Positions 34,940 through 46,652 of a stretch of DNA of 64,000 nt are shown here, one piece after another; the stretch's first letter is position 1; each line of letters opens with the position of its first letter. Made by a program: the position numbers and the translations under genes. Below the pieces are notes generated by a model, which saw nothing but the letters and a program-made list of their open reading frames with translations, was not told the DNA's origin and did no database searches. Origin of the DNA: Brachypodium distachyon (taxonomy: Eukaryota; Streptophyta; Magnoliopsida; Poales; Poaceae); the NCBI RefSeq assembly GCF_000005505.3, contig NC_016134.3, forward strand, positions 14,428,624 through 14,492,623, written 5' to 3'.

Positions 34940-35165
34940 GGCACATCAGTAATGGGTCCGGCGCGACTGTTACTGATGAACACAGCGGGCTCTGCCCGTC
35001 CCCACCCAGCCATACATCAGTGGCGGTCGGCTAAGAGGCGACCGCCACTGATGAACCACGCATCAGTAACGGTCGCCCCAACGCGACCGTTGGGCGACCG
35101 TTACTGATGTTCCCACGATTATCAGTAACGGTCGCCCAATTTTTGACCACCACTGATAATCGTCG
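34940..35165. repeat. CACTA left subterminal repeat array
   Basis: About eight copies of CATCAGT(A/G)(A/G)CGGTCG or its complement (near 34944, 34970, 35013, 35042, 35060, 35094, 35120 and 35148), often as inverted pairs. They are the expected binding sites for the element's own DNA-binding protein. A TATA-like TTTAAATACG at about 35168 follows. Confidence 0.9.
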
Positions 35166-35273
35166 CGGTTTAAATACGAAGAGCAGAGCCGCAGCTGGTC
35201 ACGCTGCGCGTCGTAACAGACCAGCCGCGACCCCTTCCTCTACGGCGACGGCTAGGCGCTGCCCGACGGCGCC

Positions 35274-38200
35274 ATGGCCGCCGGCGAGCCCCCCAGGTAG
35301 CCCCTCCTCCCTCCCCCTTCCTCCTCTCTCCCCCCGTGCCGGCGGCCGCCGTCTCCATGGCCGGCGGGTGGCCATGGCCGCCGAGCTCCATTTTTGGAAC
35401 TCCGGCGGCCGGCGAGCTCCGATTCTCGACCCCAAAGCTTCCCTCTCCCTCCCGATCTATCTCGCTGGCCTCCAATTTCTCTCCGAAGTTTTCCAATTTC
35501 AAATTTTTGAGCTCCGCCGCCGGCCAAAATGCGGCCCTCTCCTCGTCGCCCGGAGTTTCCCTCTGCCTTGCGAGCTCTCTCTCTCCCTCCCGATCTTTCT
35601 CGCCGGCCTCCAATTTCTCTCCGAATGTCTCTAATTTCAAATTTTTAGTTAGCTCCCGTTAATTAACACCTTAATCCCCTTGTGAATGATTAGGCTAACT
35701 ATTTTGTTTTGTTTATTTTCTTGTATTGTGTTGTAGATCGAAAGACCGTTCTTCGTTGTACGCCAAGGAAAAAATCAATGCTCGATGGATAACCGAATGG
35801 ACGGTCTTTTATGGAATCGCGAAAGGTGATATGAAATGAAAAAGACTTGTGATGATGCGTTGTCCATGTCGCAAATGTGGAAACACATGCATGATGAAGC
35901 CTGAAGATGTTCAGATGCACGTGCTGGCATCGGGTTTTATGAAAGGTTATTCTCGTTGGACTTGTCACGGGGAGGATGCAGTTGATGTCGGTAGCGGTAG
36001 CAAAGATGATGATGTCCTGCGGTATGATCTGGCGAATGATTCCGACGAAAATATAAGGGTCGATGAGGAGGCTAATGTGGAAGGTGAAGGAGCTCCACGT
36101 GGCAGGATTGCCGAAATGCTAGATGACTCGTACCTACGGGACAAGCTGGAGGACCCTGAAGATGAGGCAGAGTCTGCTCAGTTCAAAAAATTGTTGGAAG
36201 ACGCAAACACACTCTTGTATGATGGAGTTGGCGAAGAAAACAATGTGCTCGAAGTGATGCTCGAACTTTTGAGGCTGAAGGCAGCATCATGCTGGTCAGA
36301 CAAGGGCTTCACGAACTTATTGAGTTACCTTGCTTCGGTTTTTCCACAGCCAAACAAGTTGCCCAAGAGCACATTCGAGGCGAAGAAGATTACATGCCCG
36401 CTTGGATTAGATTGCGTGAAACATCATTCATGTCCAAACGACAGCATGGTGTACATTGGATAGTACAAGAACCATGAGAGCTGCCACATATGTGGTGCAT
36501 CGAGATACAAGAAGAAAAACGCCAGATCTAGCGAAGACAATGGGGAAGAAGTGACGAAGGGCAGGCCGGCAAAAACTGTCTGGTATCTTACGGCAGGTGG
36601 CCGAGTTGAGCGTTGGATGCAGAATGTTAAGGATGCGAGGTATCTCGTCTATCACGATCCGACGCAGGCTGCATTCGATCCTGACGGACACTACTGTGTG
36701 GAGGAAGCTGGGGTCCTAACACACCCTGCCAATGGGACTCAGTGGAGGAATTTCGACACGGCATTTCTCGATTTCGGGGCAGAGCCCAGAAACCTGAGGC
36801 TCGGTCTCAGCACTGACGGGATAAATCTTTTCGGAAACATGAACAACAAGCACAGCACATGGCCAGAGATCTTGTTTGTCTACAACCTTCCTCCATGGTT
36901 AATCATGAAGAGAAAGTACATCCACATGTGCATGCTCATACAGGGTCCAAAGCAGCCGGGAGCTGACCTAAATGTGTATCTGCAGCTAGTGAATGATGAG
37001 CTAAAGCAGCTTTGGAACCCTGGCAGAGTGGTTTGGGACGCAAACAGGAGGGAGTACTTCACGATGAGAGCAGCGCTTCTGACCTGCGTGCATGACTACC
37101 CCGCAAATGAAAATACTTCATGCCAGGTGATGAAGGGGCGCGTAGAGATAAACAAAAACTTTTCCTACGCGAACTCCCAAGATCTAGCCGAGGTAGAAGG
37201 CCACGAGGATTACCACTAGACGCGCAGTTGCGGATTATTGATGCGGCGCCTTGATGCAGTGCAGTCCCTCGATCCGATCCAGCCGATCCAATCCCGCGAT
37301 CGTCGAAGTGCTGAACGTACAGCACCTCTGCCGGTATCCACACGTGCGAGGAGGAGCTCCGGCGGCGGACTGCTAGGTCCGGTGCGACGGTTGAACTGAA
37401 TCGGGCTAGGGTTCTCAACGCATGAGAGTGGAAAAACCGTGCCCCTTAGGCATCCCACGCCCCTGCTTATATATCGAGTGGAAGTGGGCTCCAAGCCTTG
37501 TGGCCCATCCACCCTGCGAGTCCAACTCGCATTGTCAGCCCAATTCCAGTTCGGGTCCAACCCGACCAAATATTGCTCCCGCTCTTAAGTGTGTGACCCC
37601 GCAGGCTCATGGCGACTTGGACACGATTGGAGTCCGACTCACAATCGATCAATCGGTAGCGGCTCCTAGCAGAACGTGCCGACTCCCAAGTACCATCGAG
37701 TCATGACGACGTACCTTCCAATGTGACATACGTCTTAGTCCCTTTTGCCTCACGATATACCTTGTCGAACTATAGGCGATTAATCGTCATCCCTTTAATA
37801 GTTCAACTCTCTTCTCGATCTGTGATATACGATTCATCCGACTAACTCTTAGTCGATCGACCCGGTTAACAGTTAACCAAGTCACGCATGGCCATGCTTC
37901 CCGAATCATATCACTCGAGAGAGCCCAGAGAATATCTCTCCAGTCGGAGGGGCAAAATCCCATCTTGGTTATCCACATCACACAGCTTGATTCTCAGTCA
38001 ACCTGAACTCTGCCTTTATAACTGCCCTGTTACGGAACAACGTTTGACAAAACCTAAGTTGGTGATCCACAACTCGGATTGTGCGATAACCTCAGGTCTA
38101 AGGATTACATTGATTGAGACATGCAAATGACGACCTACTCGTTGCATCTCAATATGGGTCAGTCCGACTCGCTAAACTCTTTAGCCGAGTCCGTGTAAGC

Positions 38201-40515
38201 TGGAATGACATCACCATGCCCATGACAAGTGGAACCGAGTCATCAGCCAACTTTCACATTAGTCTAGGTTATGTGTCCAGCACAACCTCAATGACTAAGG
38301 ACAATTTAGTATGAACAACATGAATACATAGTTCCACAATCAAATCACATATTCAATGATACATATCAGATGTTCAAACAAGGACAACTTAATAATATTT
38401 ATGAATACATTAGGAATTACATCATACATGATTGCCTCTAGGGCATATTCCCAACAGGTGACACATGGCTACAAGGCCTGTACAAAGTGCGGGGAAAATA
38501 CGACATTGGAGAAGTTGCCCGCTTCATCCAAAACTGTTTACATGGGCCACCGAAAATGGTTGGATGCTAAAGACCCTTGAAGAGATGACAAGAAAAGGTT
38601 CAATGGGAAGACGGAGCACGGGACAACGCCGAAGGAGAAGTCTGGTATGCAAATCCTCGAAATTGTGAACGATCTTGAGGTTGTCCCCGGAAAGATTGCT
38701 GCGAAGAAATATAAGGAACCTGAAGGCGTCGTGTGGAAAAGGAGGTCCGTATTTTGGGACCTAGAGTACTGGCCACATTTAGAATGCCTTCATAGCATAG
38801 ATCTCATGCACGTGGAGAATAATGTATGCGACAGCGTGCTGGGGTTGCTGATGAACATTGCAGAGAAGACGAAAGATGGACCAATGCACGGAAGGACCTA
38901 AAACTCATGTCTATCAGGAAAGAGTTGTGTGGGGCAAAGATCAAGTGTCGGCAGCCGACAAGAATGGATTCGTGATGGTGACCACGCGGTGTCGTCTTGC
39001 ATGTTACAACCTGTACAAAGACGAGTTGCATAGGATGTGCCAGTGCCTGCAGGGCATTTAAGTCCCATCGAACTACTCGTCGAGCATCAAGCATCTAGTT
39101 GACATGAAGATTCACAAGCTATCTGGCATGAAGTCTCATGACAACCATGCCATACTCACTTAGTTACTTCCAGTCGCAATCAGAGGTATCATGGAGCCGC
39201 ACGTAAGGGAGACAATCATGAAGCTTTCTGACTTCTTTGACAGCATCTCGCGGAAGTCAATCACCGTTAGACGATGCCAGATACTGAAGGATAGTATGAT
39301 ACAGATTCTGTGCGAGCTCGAGATGTTCTTCCCTCCATCATTCTTCGATATCATGGTCCATCTAATGATCCACATATGCGATGAGATCTTGTCCCTAGGG
39401 CCATCGTTCCTGCATAACATGTATGGCCCTGAATGATACAACAGGGTTCTGAAGCGGTACGTTCGTAACAGATCACGTCCGGAAGGTAGCATCGTGGTAG
39501 GCTTTAGGGCAGAAGAGTGCATCGAGTTCTGCACGGATTGGTTGGCCGATCAGAAATCAATAGGTGTTCCCGAATCACGGCACAAGGGCAAGCTCGATGG
39601 CGAAGGTGGCCTTGGACATACATACCTTAATGTCTATGGAAGGGAAGCTGACTTTGAAAGAGCACATTTGGTTGTGTTGCAAACTGTCGATTGCTGCCGG
39701 CCTTATCAGGAAATGCACATGGAACAACTGCGAAATGAAAACCCTAAAAAAGGAGAAGTCTGGATCCACTGGGAGCACAATAAAACATGCGCAGTGTGGC
39801 TGAAGAATTATTGGTGCGGCAGGGAGACGACCAATGTATCAGAAGAGACGGTTGCATATTTGTCACGGGAACCTGCTTACCACGTCTTTACTTGGCAATC
39901 ATATGCGATCAACGGCTATAACTTTTACACTGCGTCTCGGGACCGTAAAAGCACGTATCAAAATAGTGGTGTAGTCATGATTTCTGAGACCGCAACCAAC
40001 GACAACAGCAAAACCAAAGCGTTCTTCGACGTGATCGAGGAGATCTGGGAATTGGAGTACTCGATCACAAAGATCCCAATGTTCTGTGTAAGATGGACCA
40101 AAGGTGACAAAGAAGAAAGTCACGGGTTATGGTGCTACCTCTTGAGATCCCTCGTGAACAAGTTGACGTGAGAAAAATCCCGGCAAGAAAGGAACCATGG
40201 GTCTTTGCTAAACAACGCAAGCAGGTTTTCTACATAGATGACCTGTCAAATAAAGGCCGCGTCGTAGTAAGAAGAGAGAAAAGAAGCATTGTTGGAGTGG
40301 ATGGAATTACTTCACAAGAAGACTACGAAGGTTTCCATGATCCGACGACCGCCGCAGATGACGAAGAAGCGGAACGCACGATATTAATGAGGAAAATGAG
40401 AGGGAAAAGAAGAAGTGATGGGAGCGAGAGCGAGAAAATACCACAAAAACCCTACCTCAGAAGCAGTTCTGCGAGGAGTCAAGTTATCACTTACCGAAGG
40501 AAGAAGAAGCACTAG
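35274..40515 (+). pseudogene. TNP2-type CACTA transposase (broken, interrupted)
   Basis: A short exon 35274-35296 (MAAGEPP) splices in phase to 35737 (KDRSSLYAKEKINARWITEW), and a TGA follows at about 35837. Then come RCPCRKCGN (35852 on, the N-terminal metal-binding phrase), a TAG in the middle of the frame at 36461-36463, the catalytic-region phrases LGLSTDGINLFG and HSTWPEILFVYNLPPWL, and HDYPAN, where the solo LTR interrupts. Coding resumes at about 38457 with VTHGYKACTKCGENT. Further stops occur near 38578, 38899, 39059, 39161 and 39434, and a frameshift near 40130. The C terminus ends in a basic stretch at 40515. Not functional as it stands. Confidence 0.93.
37131..38456 (-). mobile_element. 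Copia solo LTR (Angela/BARE-like) inside the transposase gene
   Basis: 1326 bp; on minus it starts TGTTGGGAATATGCCCTAG and AGGCAATCATG, the known opening of Triticeae Angela/BARE-type LTRs, and ends ...CGCGCCCCTTCA. A GGTGA duplication flanks it (37126-37130, 38457-38461). A TATA phrase (CGATATATAAGC on minus, near 37467) fits an LTR promoter. No internal retroelement coding or second LTR is seen, so recombination between two LTRs is likely. Confidence 0.88.
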
Positions 40516-40684
40516 TAGTCACATTGTAAAAATGTACTCGTACTGAATCTTAATGCAAACTTTGTACTAAGTGAAATTATGTGTTAAATTTGTATGCATG
40601 TGATGAATTTTTTGAAATTTGTATGCATGTGATGAAATTATGTGTGAAATTTGTACTAGAGAAATGCATGAATTGATTCCTCAA

Positions 40685-40872
40685 ACATCAGTATCGGGCA
40701 ACTACTGTGCGACCGTTACTGATGTATAGGAGCACATCAGTAACGGTCGTTCGCTCTGCCGCCTGTTACTGATGTGAGCATATCAGTAACGGTTGCGGAG
40801 CCTCCCGCCCCTTACTGATGTGTGGGTGATCATCAGTAACAGTCGCGAGGTTATGCGACCGCCACTGATGTG
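40685..40872. repeat. internal subterminal-type repeat array in CACTA
   Basis: Copies of CATCAGTAACGGTCG and its complement lie near 40687, 40709, 40732, 40764, 40785, 40813, 40832 and 40859, the same motif as at the element ends but 5.7 kb inside. A TATAAAAG box follows at 40881, then a leader and the second gene. Either this array is that gene's promoter or it marks a junction between two former elements. Confidence 0.9.
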
Positions 40873-40880
40873 CTTCGGCA

Positions 40881-40888
40881 TATAAAAG
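40881..40888 (+). promoter_or_regulatory. TATA box of the second CACTA gene
   Basis: GCATATAAAAGCGAGCGG directly after the internal repeat array, about 1 kb before the first coding exon of the second gene. A leader with AACCCTAGCCCG follows. Confidence 0.7.
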
Positions 40889-41299
40889 CGAGCGGCCGAA
40901 CCCTAGCCCGTCACTTTCCTCGCCTGCGCGTCGCTTTCCTAGCAGACCAACAGTGGGCAAAACCCTATGAGAGGCGAAGCCCTGTCAGACTTTTCCGCCG
41001 CCACCGCCATCGACCCCGCACCCGCGCCGCCCCAAGCCCGCCGGCACCGCCGGCGCCGAGCCCGCGCCGTCGTCTCCCTCCTCCCGCCGCCCTCCCCGAG
41101 CCCGCGCTGTCGTCCCCGAGCTCTCCTCCGACCCCAAGCCCGACGCCACCCGAGCCCGACGCCCCGCCGTCTTCCTCCACACCGCCCGACCCCGCGCCGC
41201 CGTCCCCGATTCCGCGTCGTCTTCCTCCGCGACGACCCGACCCACAGGTGCGCGCCTCCTTTTCCTCTGCCTCCCTCCTTCTCCTCTGATTTAGGCTTG

Positions 41300-41372
41300 A
41301 TTTAGGGTTAGGGTTAGGGTTTGCTGTTAATTTAGGATTTAGGGTTAGGGTTTGCTGTTAATTTAGGATTAG
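41300..41372. repeat. telomere-like TTTAGGG tract
   Basis: TTTAGGGTTAGGGTTAGGG followed by TTTGCTGTTAATTTAGGA, the latter repeated at 31-bp spacing. It lies in the presumed leader intron of the second CACTA gene. Short telo-box tracts are common in plant leaders, so this is not evidence of a chromosome end. Confidence 0.8.
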
Positions 41373-41882
41373 CATTGTAGTTAGGACTTAGATGTACATT
41401 TCCCACCACACACCAGGGCATGTATGTGGAACATGGGCACACATATTGTAATAGCTAATTTGTAATTACCATTGTGAATTTGATATAGTATTGAGTTACG
41501 GAGCATTGTAGTGAGCGAGGGGATTCAACACAAGGGCATTATTGAACACATGATCAGCAGATAATATATAGCACACATGATACATGATGTTAGGTTTTTT
41601 ATATGCTATATACATGATGTTTATATGCTATATACATGTAGTTTTTTATATAGCGGTTTTATATGCTATTTTGGAGAACTGAGTAATGAATTGTGGGCCC
41701 GACCATCGTGTCGGGTCATTGGAGAAGGGGCCGGCCATCGTGCCGAGGGGGTACATATGCGGGTGGGTTTTTTACGCAGGTTTCGAGCTTCTAGTAGAGA
41801 AAATTTGCTAGTTTTTTAGCATAGGTCATGCCGAAATTTTCGGCCGATATATATTTGATGGTTTTGATGGCATAGGTACGAA

Positions 41883-44800
41883 ATGGGCAAGACTAGCCAG
41901 AAACCAGTTCTTGATCGGGAGGAGGTAGATCGTGTCGATGAAGAGTCTTCATCGGGAGAGCAAATTGCCAGCTCTGGCTCAGGTAGCTCTCGTTCAGAAG
42001 AGCGCGACAATGAGCGACCGGTGGAAGAGAGTAACCCGCGGCCTTCTAAAACTCCCGCTAAGAAGCAAAGGAAGAAGACGCCCAGGGGGAGCCACAACTT
42101 GAAGGAGTTCTATTACATGGTCACCCAACACTCTGACAGAGGCCGCCCGGAGGCCTGAGAGGGCACAGAAGACCTTCGCAATGACCTATGGAGCCGTTGC
42201 ACGCAAGTATTGCAAGATCACCGACGAGTTGAGTGACATCGCCCAAGTCGTTAGAAACACGTGCATCGCGGACGTTGCAAGGAGGTTCCAAGTCACCGAC
42301 GAGTGACGCGAGCGATTCGTAGCGGTCGTCAACATAGCAGTCCGCAATGGACTTGCTAATTGGAAAACCACCGCTAGAAAGTGGATGGACAAACCCTACG
42401 AGATCATCAAGAAGAAATGGCCATCGGTAACTGATGAGGCCGAATGGGAAAAATTCAAGAAGGAATCGTCTGACCCTGCCTTCATTGCGAAGAGTGAACG
42501 CATGAGGGCGTTGCGCGCGAGGAAGCCCTTGAACCACATGCTAGGGAGTGCAGGACAAGAGGGGAAGAAGAAGGTCTGGCGCAAGCAGGATCGAATTCTC
42601 GAAGCGGCAGGCAAGGTGTGTCCAGTGCATGACATGCTGGAGAACCAACGTGCTAGAGAATATGCATGTCAGCACATGACACCCGAGAAGTGGGCGAGCA
42701 TTGAGCCAATGTAGCCGCCTGTTAAAATTTTTACGGTAAGGGTTCACGTGCATTTAATTGTTTTCGGCGTTAATTATAACACTCTTGATCCATATAGACT
42801 CACGTCATGTCTTATATGATAACAGGAAAATGCCAACAAATGGGGGGAAAGCAAGAGGTCAGAAACCTCCGACAACTCCGTGCAGAGCAAGAGGTGAGAG
42901 TCGGCTGTGACCGCCGGCTTGCAAAAGGCAGAGCACACGGGCCGTCTTCTAGGAGAACGCGAAGGGGCCTACTGGGATGATTATTTCCCGCCTGCTCCGG
43001 AGCGAAGCAGGGTCCAGAAAAAGCTCCCCGCTTCTTTTGAGATAATAGAACAAGCTAAGGCGGAGGCGCGAGAGCAGGCATCTATCGTGTCTCAAGAGGT
43101 GTCGCGGGAATATGCAGTGCAAGCCGTCCATCATTTGGTGTTGGCATTGGCCAAAGACCACCCCGCCCTTGACGCCATACTCGGGGGAGGAGTGGAAGGT
43201 TTGAGGAACCTCCTTCCTCCTCTTCCTCCTCTTCCCCCGCTGAAGAGCAGCGCCGCCTCCGACACACGTATGGAGGACGAAGACACTTACACCCCTGGTT
43301 ACAGCCCGGCTCCTAGCATGGACAACCCCCCCGCTAGCCAACCATCCACAAGCAAGGGCATCCGGGATAATGATCCGGGTCCGAGCGACAACATCCTTGT
43401 AAGCAATCTTTTCAAACTCTTTTTCACTCCTTACCTTCATGAATAAAGATCTTACACACATATGCCTTCTTCTTGTTACGCGCAGGCACCGGTGAAGTGT
43501 CGTATCCACGTTGACAAGCCTAGGAAGCCTGTAGGCGCCATTGGCCGCCTGATGCCCAGACAATCACCACCACTGGTGCACAGCATTCTCATGAACGACG
43601 CACAAGTGAGTGTGATGGTGGACTCCGTCGTCGAGGAGTATCGGGATTATGCTATCCCGCTACCTCCGGAGGAAGGCGTGGATATCCTAGGCGGTTGTCC
43701 AAACTACCCCATTATGTGGCCTAGGAGCTTGGTATCTCTCTACAGCCAGCGCCGGCCCTCTATGACTCCATCTCCCTCCGCCCACAAAGGTACTTCTCAT
43801 TCGCCGCTCGGCCTTTCCCCTAGGATACTTCCTCCTGTCGATGCCGGTGGAGATGAAGAGAGGGCAATGTCGATGCCTACACAGCTCAAAGATAGCCAGA
43901 CCACAGGGTCGGCACAGGCTGGAAGCGTCCCTCCCACCTTCTCTCTCTTGGGCGCCGCTGAGTCCATGGGTGGCCGCAAGATCGATGACAAGTACAAGGC
44001 AGAGGAACAGAAGGCATGGGACAGTAAGAGGAGGCATAAAAAGAGGGGGTGCGGCGCCAAGACCATCAAGGAGTTCTCCAATGTCACTCAAGATGAGATG
44101 CACCATGTGCCTGACATAACTGGAGTCTGGGAGGACAATATGCCTTACATTCTCATCAAGAACCCATATCAAGGCCAGAGATTCGAAGACGGATCCTATT
44201 TCGTGGCTAGGGAGTTCGACCGGGTGCTTCTTTACTATCTTGGAAGACCAATGGTCACCAAAAATTCCCTGTGTGCCGTGTCCAGAGAGATGCAAGAGCT
44301 TCATCAGTTCTACATGCAAGCATCAGCTGGTTCTCAACAGCATGCCCAACAGATCAATGTTAGAATCCCAAAAGACTATGGCTTCTTTGACCAAGAAACC
44401 AGGAACATTCAGGAACGTCCTATCACCTTTGATGTAGAGTTCAACGAACTGTTCCACCTCTTCAACCGCCAAAAGTTTGATATCAACCTCTTAAGGCTGT
44501 GGTCTGCCTACCAAATAAGAGAATTGCGGCGATTGGAGGTCAAAAAAGTAGCCATTTTAGACCCTGCGATGTTCAAGTACGGTGATATCGGTCTTGAGCC
44601 AGAAAAGGATGCCTCAAGAACCATGGCATCTAAATACTTGGTGGCATGTCTCGAGAAATACGCGGACCACGACTTCATCCTCTTCTTCCTTAATTTGGAG
44701 TAAGTTCAATTTTATATATGGAACCGTTTGTTTTTTCTAATTCAGTCTTTCTTATACACCCTTAGATACTAAAGTTTGTTTCTTTTGAAAACAGAGACCA

Positions 44801-45275
44801 TTGGGTGACACTACTCATTTGTTTACCTTGGTCCGCGGTGTACTACTTCGATTCACTACTTCCGAAGAAGGGTGTTCGAGGTAGGTTCTGGAAACCCATC
44901 AAATCAGTCATTAACATTGCCTGGAAAGTGGGGACCAAGGGAAAACTAGCTGGTAAAGACTATAAAGACGAGCCTCACCACAACCACAGATTTCCTTGCC
45001 AGCAACAGCCGTCAGGAAGTGTGTTCTGTGGCTACTAGTGCTGTCACATCCTTATGGAGAATGCCAGCATGTTCAAGCCTGAGTGGAAGGGGTCAGTCTC
45101 GGCGATGGAAGAGCACTGGCGGCCCCGAATGACAATGGGACACCGACCTAAATGGGTCATGTATAACATTCAAAGGGAGTTCGCCCATCTCATAAACAAT
45201 GAGGTCATCAAGCCTATTGGGGACTTCTACGAACGCGTGGAACAAGTCGTGTCTAGGGTTCACCCACGACAATAG
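41883..45275 (+). pseudogene. second CACTA gene with C-terminal Ulp1/C48-type protease domain (broken)
   Basis: Exons (inferred): 41883-42714, about 42838-43398, 43486-44699 and 44795-45275; the last two junctions are clean GT-AG with matching phase. The start MGKTSQKPVLDREEVDRVDE is acidic, then basic (KTPAKKQRKKTPRG). A middle helical part resembles plant transposase-associated DNA-binding proteins (KPYEIIKKKWPSVTDEAEW). The end matches SUMO-type cysteine proteases: His in EDHWVTLLI, Asp in VYYFDSL, Gln and Cys in QQPSGSVFCGY. Defects are a frameshift near 42130, TGA at 42304, a stop near 42898 and TAG at 45036-45038, two codons after the catalytic Cys. Such domains are known passengers of grass CACTA elements and MULEs. 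Confidence 0.88.
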
Positions 45276-45612
45276 ATATTCAAACTTGAAATGAGATACA
45301 TTTGTATTCTTTATATGCTTCTATGAAATTTTGACACTTTGTAAGTATGCTTCTATGAAATTTCGACACTTTGTAATCAATGTCGTAAAGTGAGATACAT
45401 TTGTATTCTTTATATGCTTTATATGATGCGGCTTATATACATTTGTATGCTTTAAATGATGTGATGTGATGTGCTGTGATGTGATGCGGCTTTATATGTA
45501 TTGTTCTGTGATGAGATACATTTTTCTGTGATGAGATACATTTTTCTGTGCTATATATACTATTATGTGTATTTCCTGTGGTTTTAATTATTTCTTTAAA
45601 TACCGAAAATGT

Positions 45613-45870
45613 ATCAGTGTCAGTCGCTCGACTGACACTGATGTGGCAACGCGACCGTTACTGATGATATATACATCAGTAACGGTCGGGGTGGAGCGAC
45701 CGCCACTGATGTATGTATACATCAGTAACGGTCATTGTGACCATTACTGATGACGGTATATCAGTAACGGTTGGAGCGACCGTTACTGATGGTGGGTATC
45801 ATCAGTAACACGAAGTTAGTAACGGCGGCCCCGACCGTTACTGATGTTGTTTTTCGACCGTTACTGATAA
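45613..45870. repeat. CACTA right subterminal repeat array
   Basis: At least ten copies of CATCAGTAACGGTCG or its complement between 45613 and 45868, arranged mostly as inverted pairs, ending 17 bp before the right terminus. Confidence 0.9.
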
Positions 45871-45887
45871 GCCTTTCTGTAGTAGTG

Positions 45888-46500
45888 CGTGCTGGAGCTG
45901 CCACCTTGCACCTTGCTCGAGTTGGGACAAACACCAAGGAGATACCGTACCCCAATCGCTTCCCTGATCCAGGTGGTGGCAGTGGCACCGGCGGCTGAGG
46001 GACAGAGGAGGAAGGTGCATCCGGCGAAGGGCTTGGCGTCAGTGATGAACTCGGGGTCGGGGGTCGAGGTGAACATCTGACGATTTCTGAGGTCAAAGGG
46101 CTCAGGCAAGGGGCTTGGAATCAACGTTGGAGTCGTGTGGTCGCTCTTGCCGTCGCTAGTATCATTGCCTTCGAGTTCGAAGTCAATGTCCATGTTGCCG
46201 GTCGTGGAGGAGGGAGGAGGAGGTCTTGCCGGTCAGCAGGTCGTGGAGGATGGAGGAGGCGGGGCGAGGTGTGGCTGCGTGGGGGAGCACTGGAGCAGTG
46301 GAGGAGGGAGGAGGCGCGGTCCGTCGACGGACAGGCGGAGGGAGCCGTGAAGGGAGGAGGTGGGGTGGCAGCGGAGGGAGCAGGAGGGAGGAGGTGGTGG
46401 GCGGCGGAGGGAGCAGTTGGTCGGGCGGCGGAGGAGGGAACAGGAAGGAGGAGGCGGGCGCGTGGGGCGGATGGATGGGGTGACCGGGTGAAGGGATTAG
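45888..46500 (-). pseudogene. captured gene 5' end inside the hAT-like element
   Basis: On minus, a pyrimidine-rich leader beginning AACCCTAATCCC (near 46500) runs into an ATG at 46193. About 100 codons follow (MDIDFELEGNDTSDGKSDHT, then DAKPFAGCTFLL and TTWIREAIGVRYLLGV) until the CACTA insertion point. It has the look of a host leader and first exon, not of a transposase. I do not recognise the source gene. The 3' part is absent. Confidence 0.5.
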
Positions 46501-46531
46501 GGTTAGGTTTGGGGGATTCCGGAATTATATA

Positions 46532-46652
46532 CTCCTTCCGCCAAAAAAAGATGTCTCAAGTTTGTCAAAATATGTATGTATCTAGACATGACTTAGTGTA
46601 TAGATGCATTCAAATTTGGTCAATTTGAGACATCTTTTGTTGGACGGAGGAG
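46532..46652. mobile_element. Stowaway-type MITE in the hAT-like element
   Basis: 121 bp, ends CTCCTTCCGCCAAAAAAAGATG / CATCTTTTGTTGGACGGAGGAG, TA on both sides (46530-46531, 46653-46654). The interior matches the MITE at 24948-25071 closely in inverted orientation. Confidence 0.88.

Larger units (their letters stand above)
34912..45887 (+). mobile_element. CACTA (En/Spm-type) DNA transposon, 11 kb
   Basis: The left end CACTACTACAAAACGG and the right end CTTTCTGTAGTAGTG are inverted repeats of about 13 bp with the CACTA signature, flanked by the 3-bp duplication CGT (34909-34911, 45888-45890). It carries a TNP2-type transposase gene and a second gene with a Ulp1-type protease domain, both on plus and both broken. 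Subterminal repeats built on CATCAGTAACGGTC in both orientations lie at each end and also in the middle. A 1326-bp solo LTR is inserted in the transposase gene. Confidence 0.95.

Noticed and set aside
35107..35634. Open frames just inside the CACTA left end
   Set aside because: They lie in the leader and first intron of the transposase gene; exon 35274-35296 splicing to 35737 explains the region better.
37059..37706. Open frames between 37.1 and 37.7 kb as part of the transposase
   Set aside because: They lie inside the Angela-like solo LTR; transposase similarity stops at 37125 and resumes at 38457.
41300..41372. Possible interstitial telomere or chromosome end
   Set aside because: Only a few TTTAGGG-like units inside a transposon leader region; far too short for a telomeric tract.
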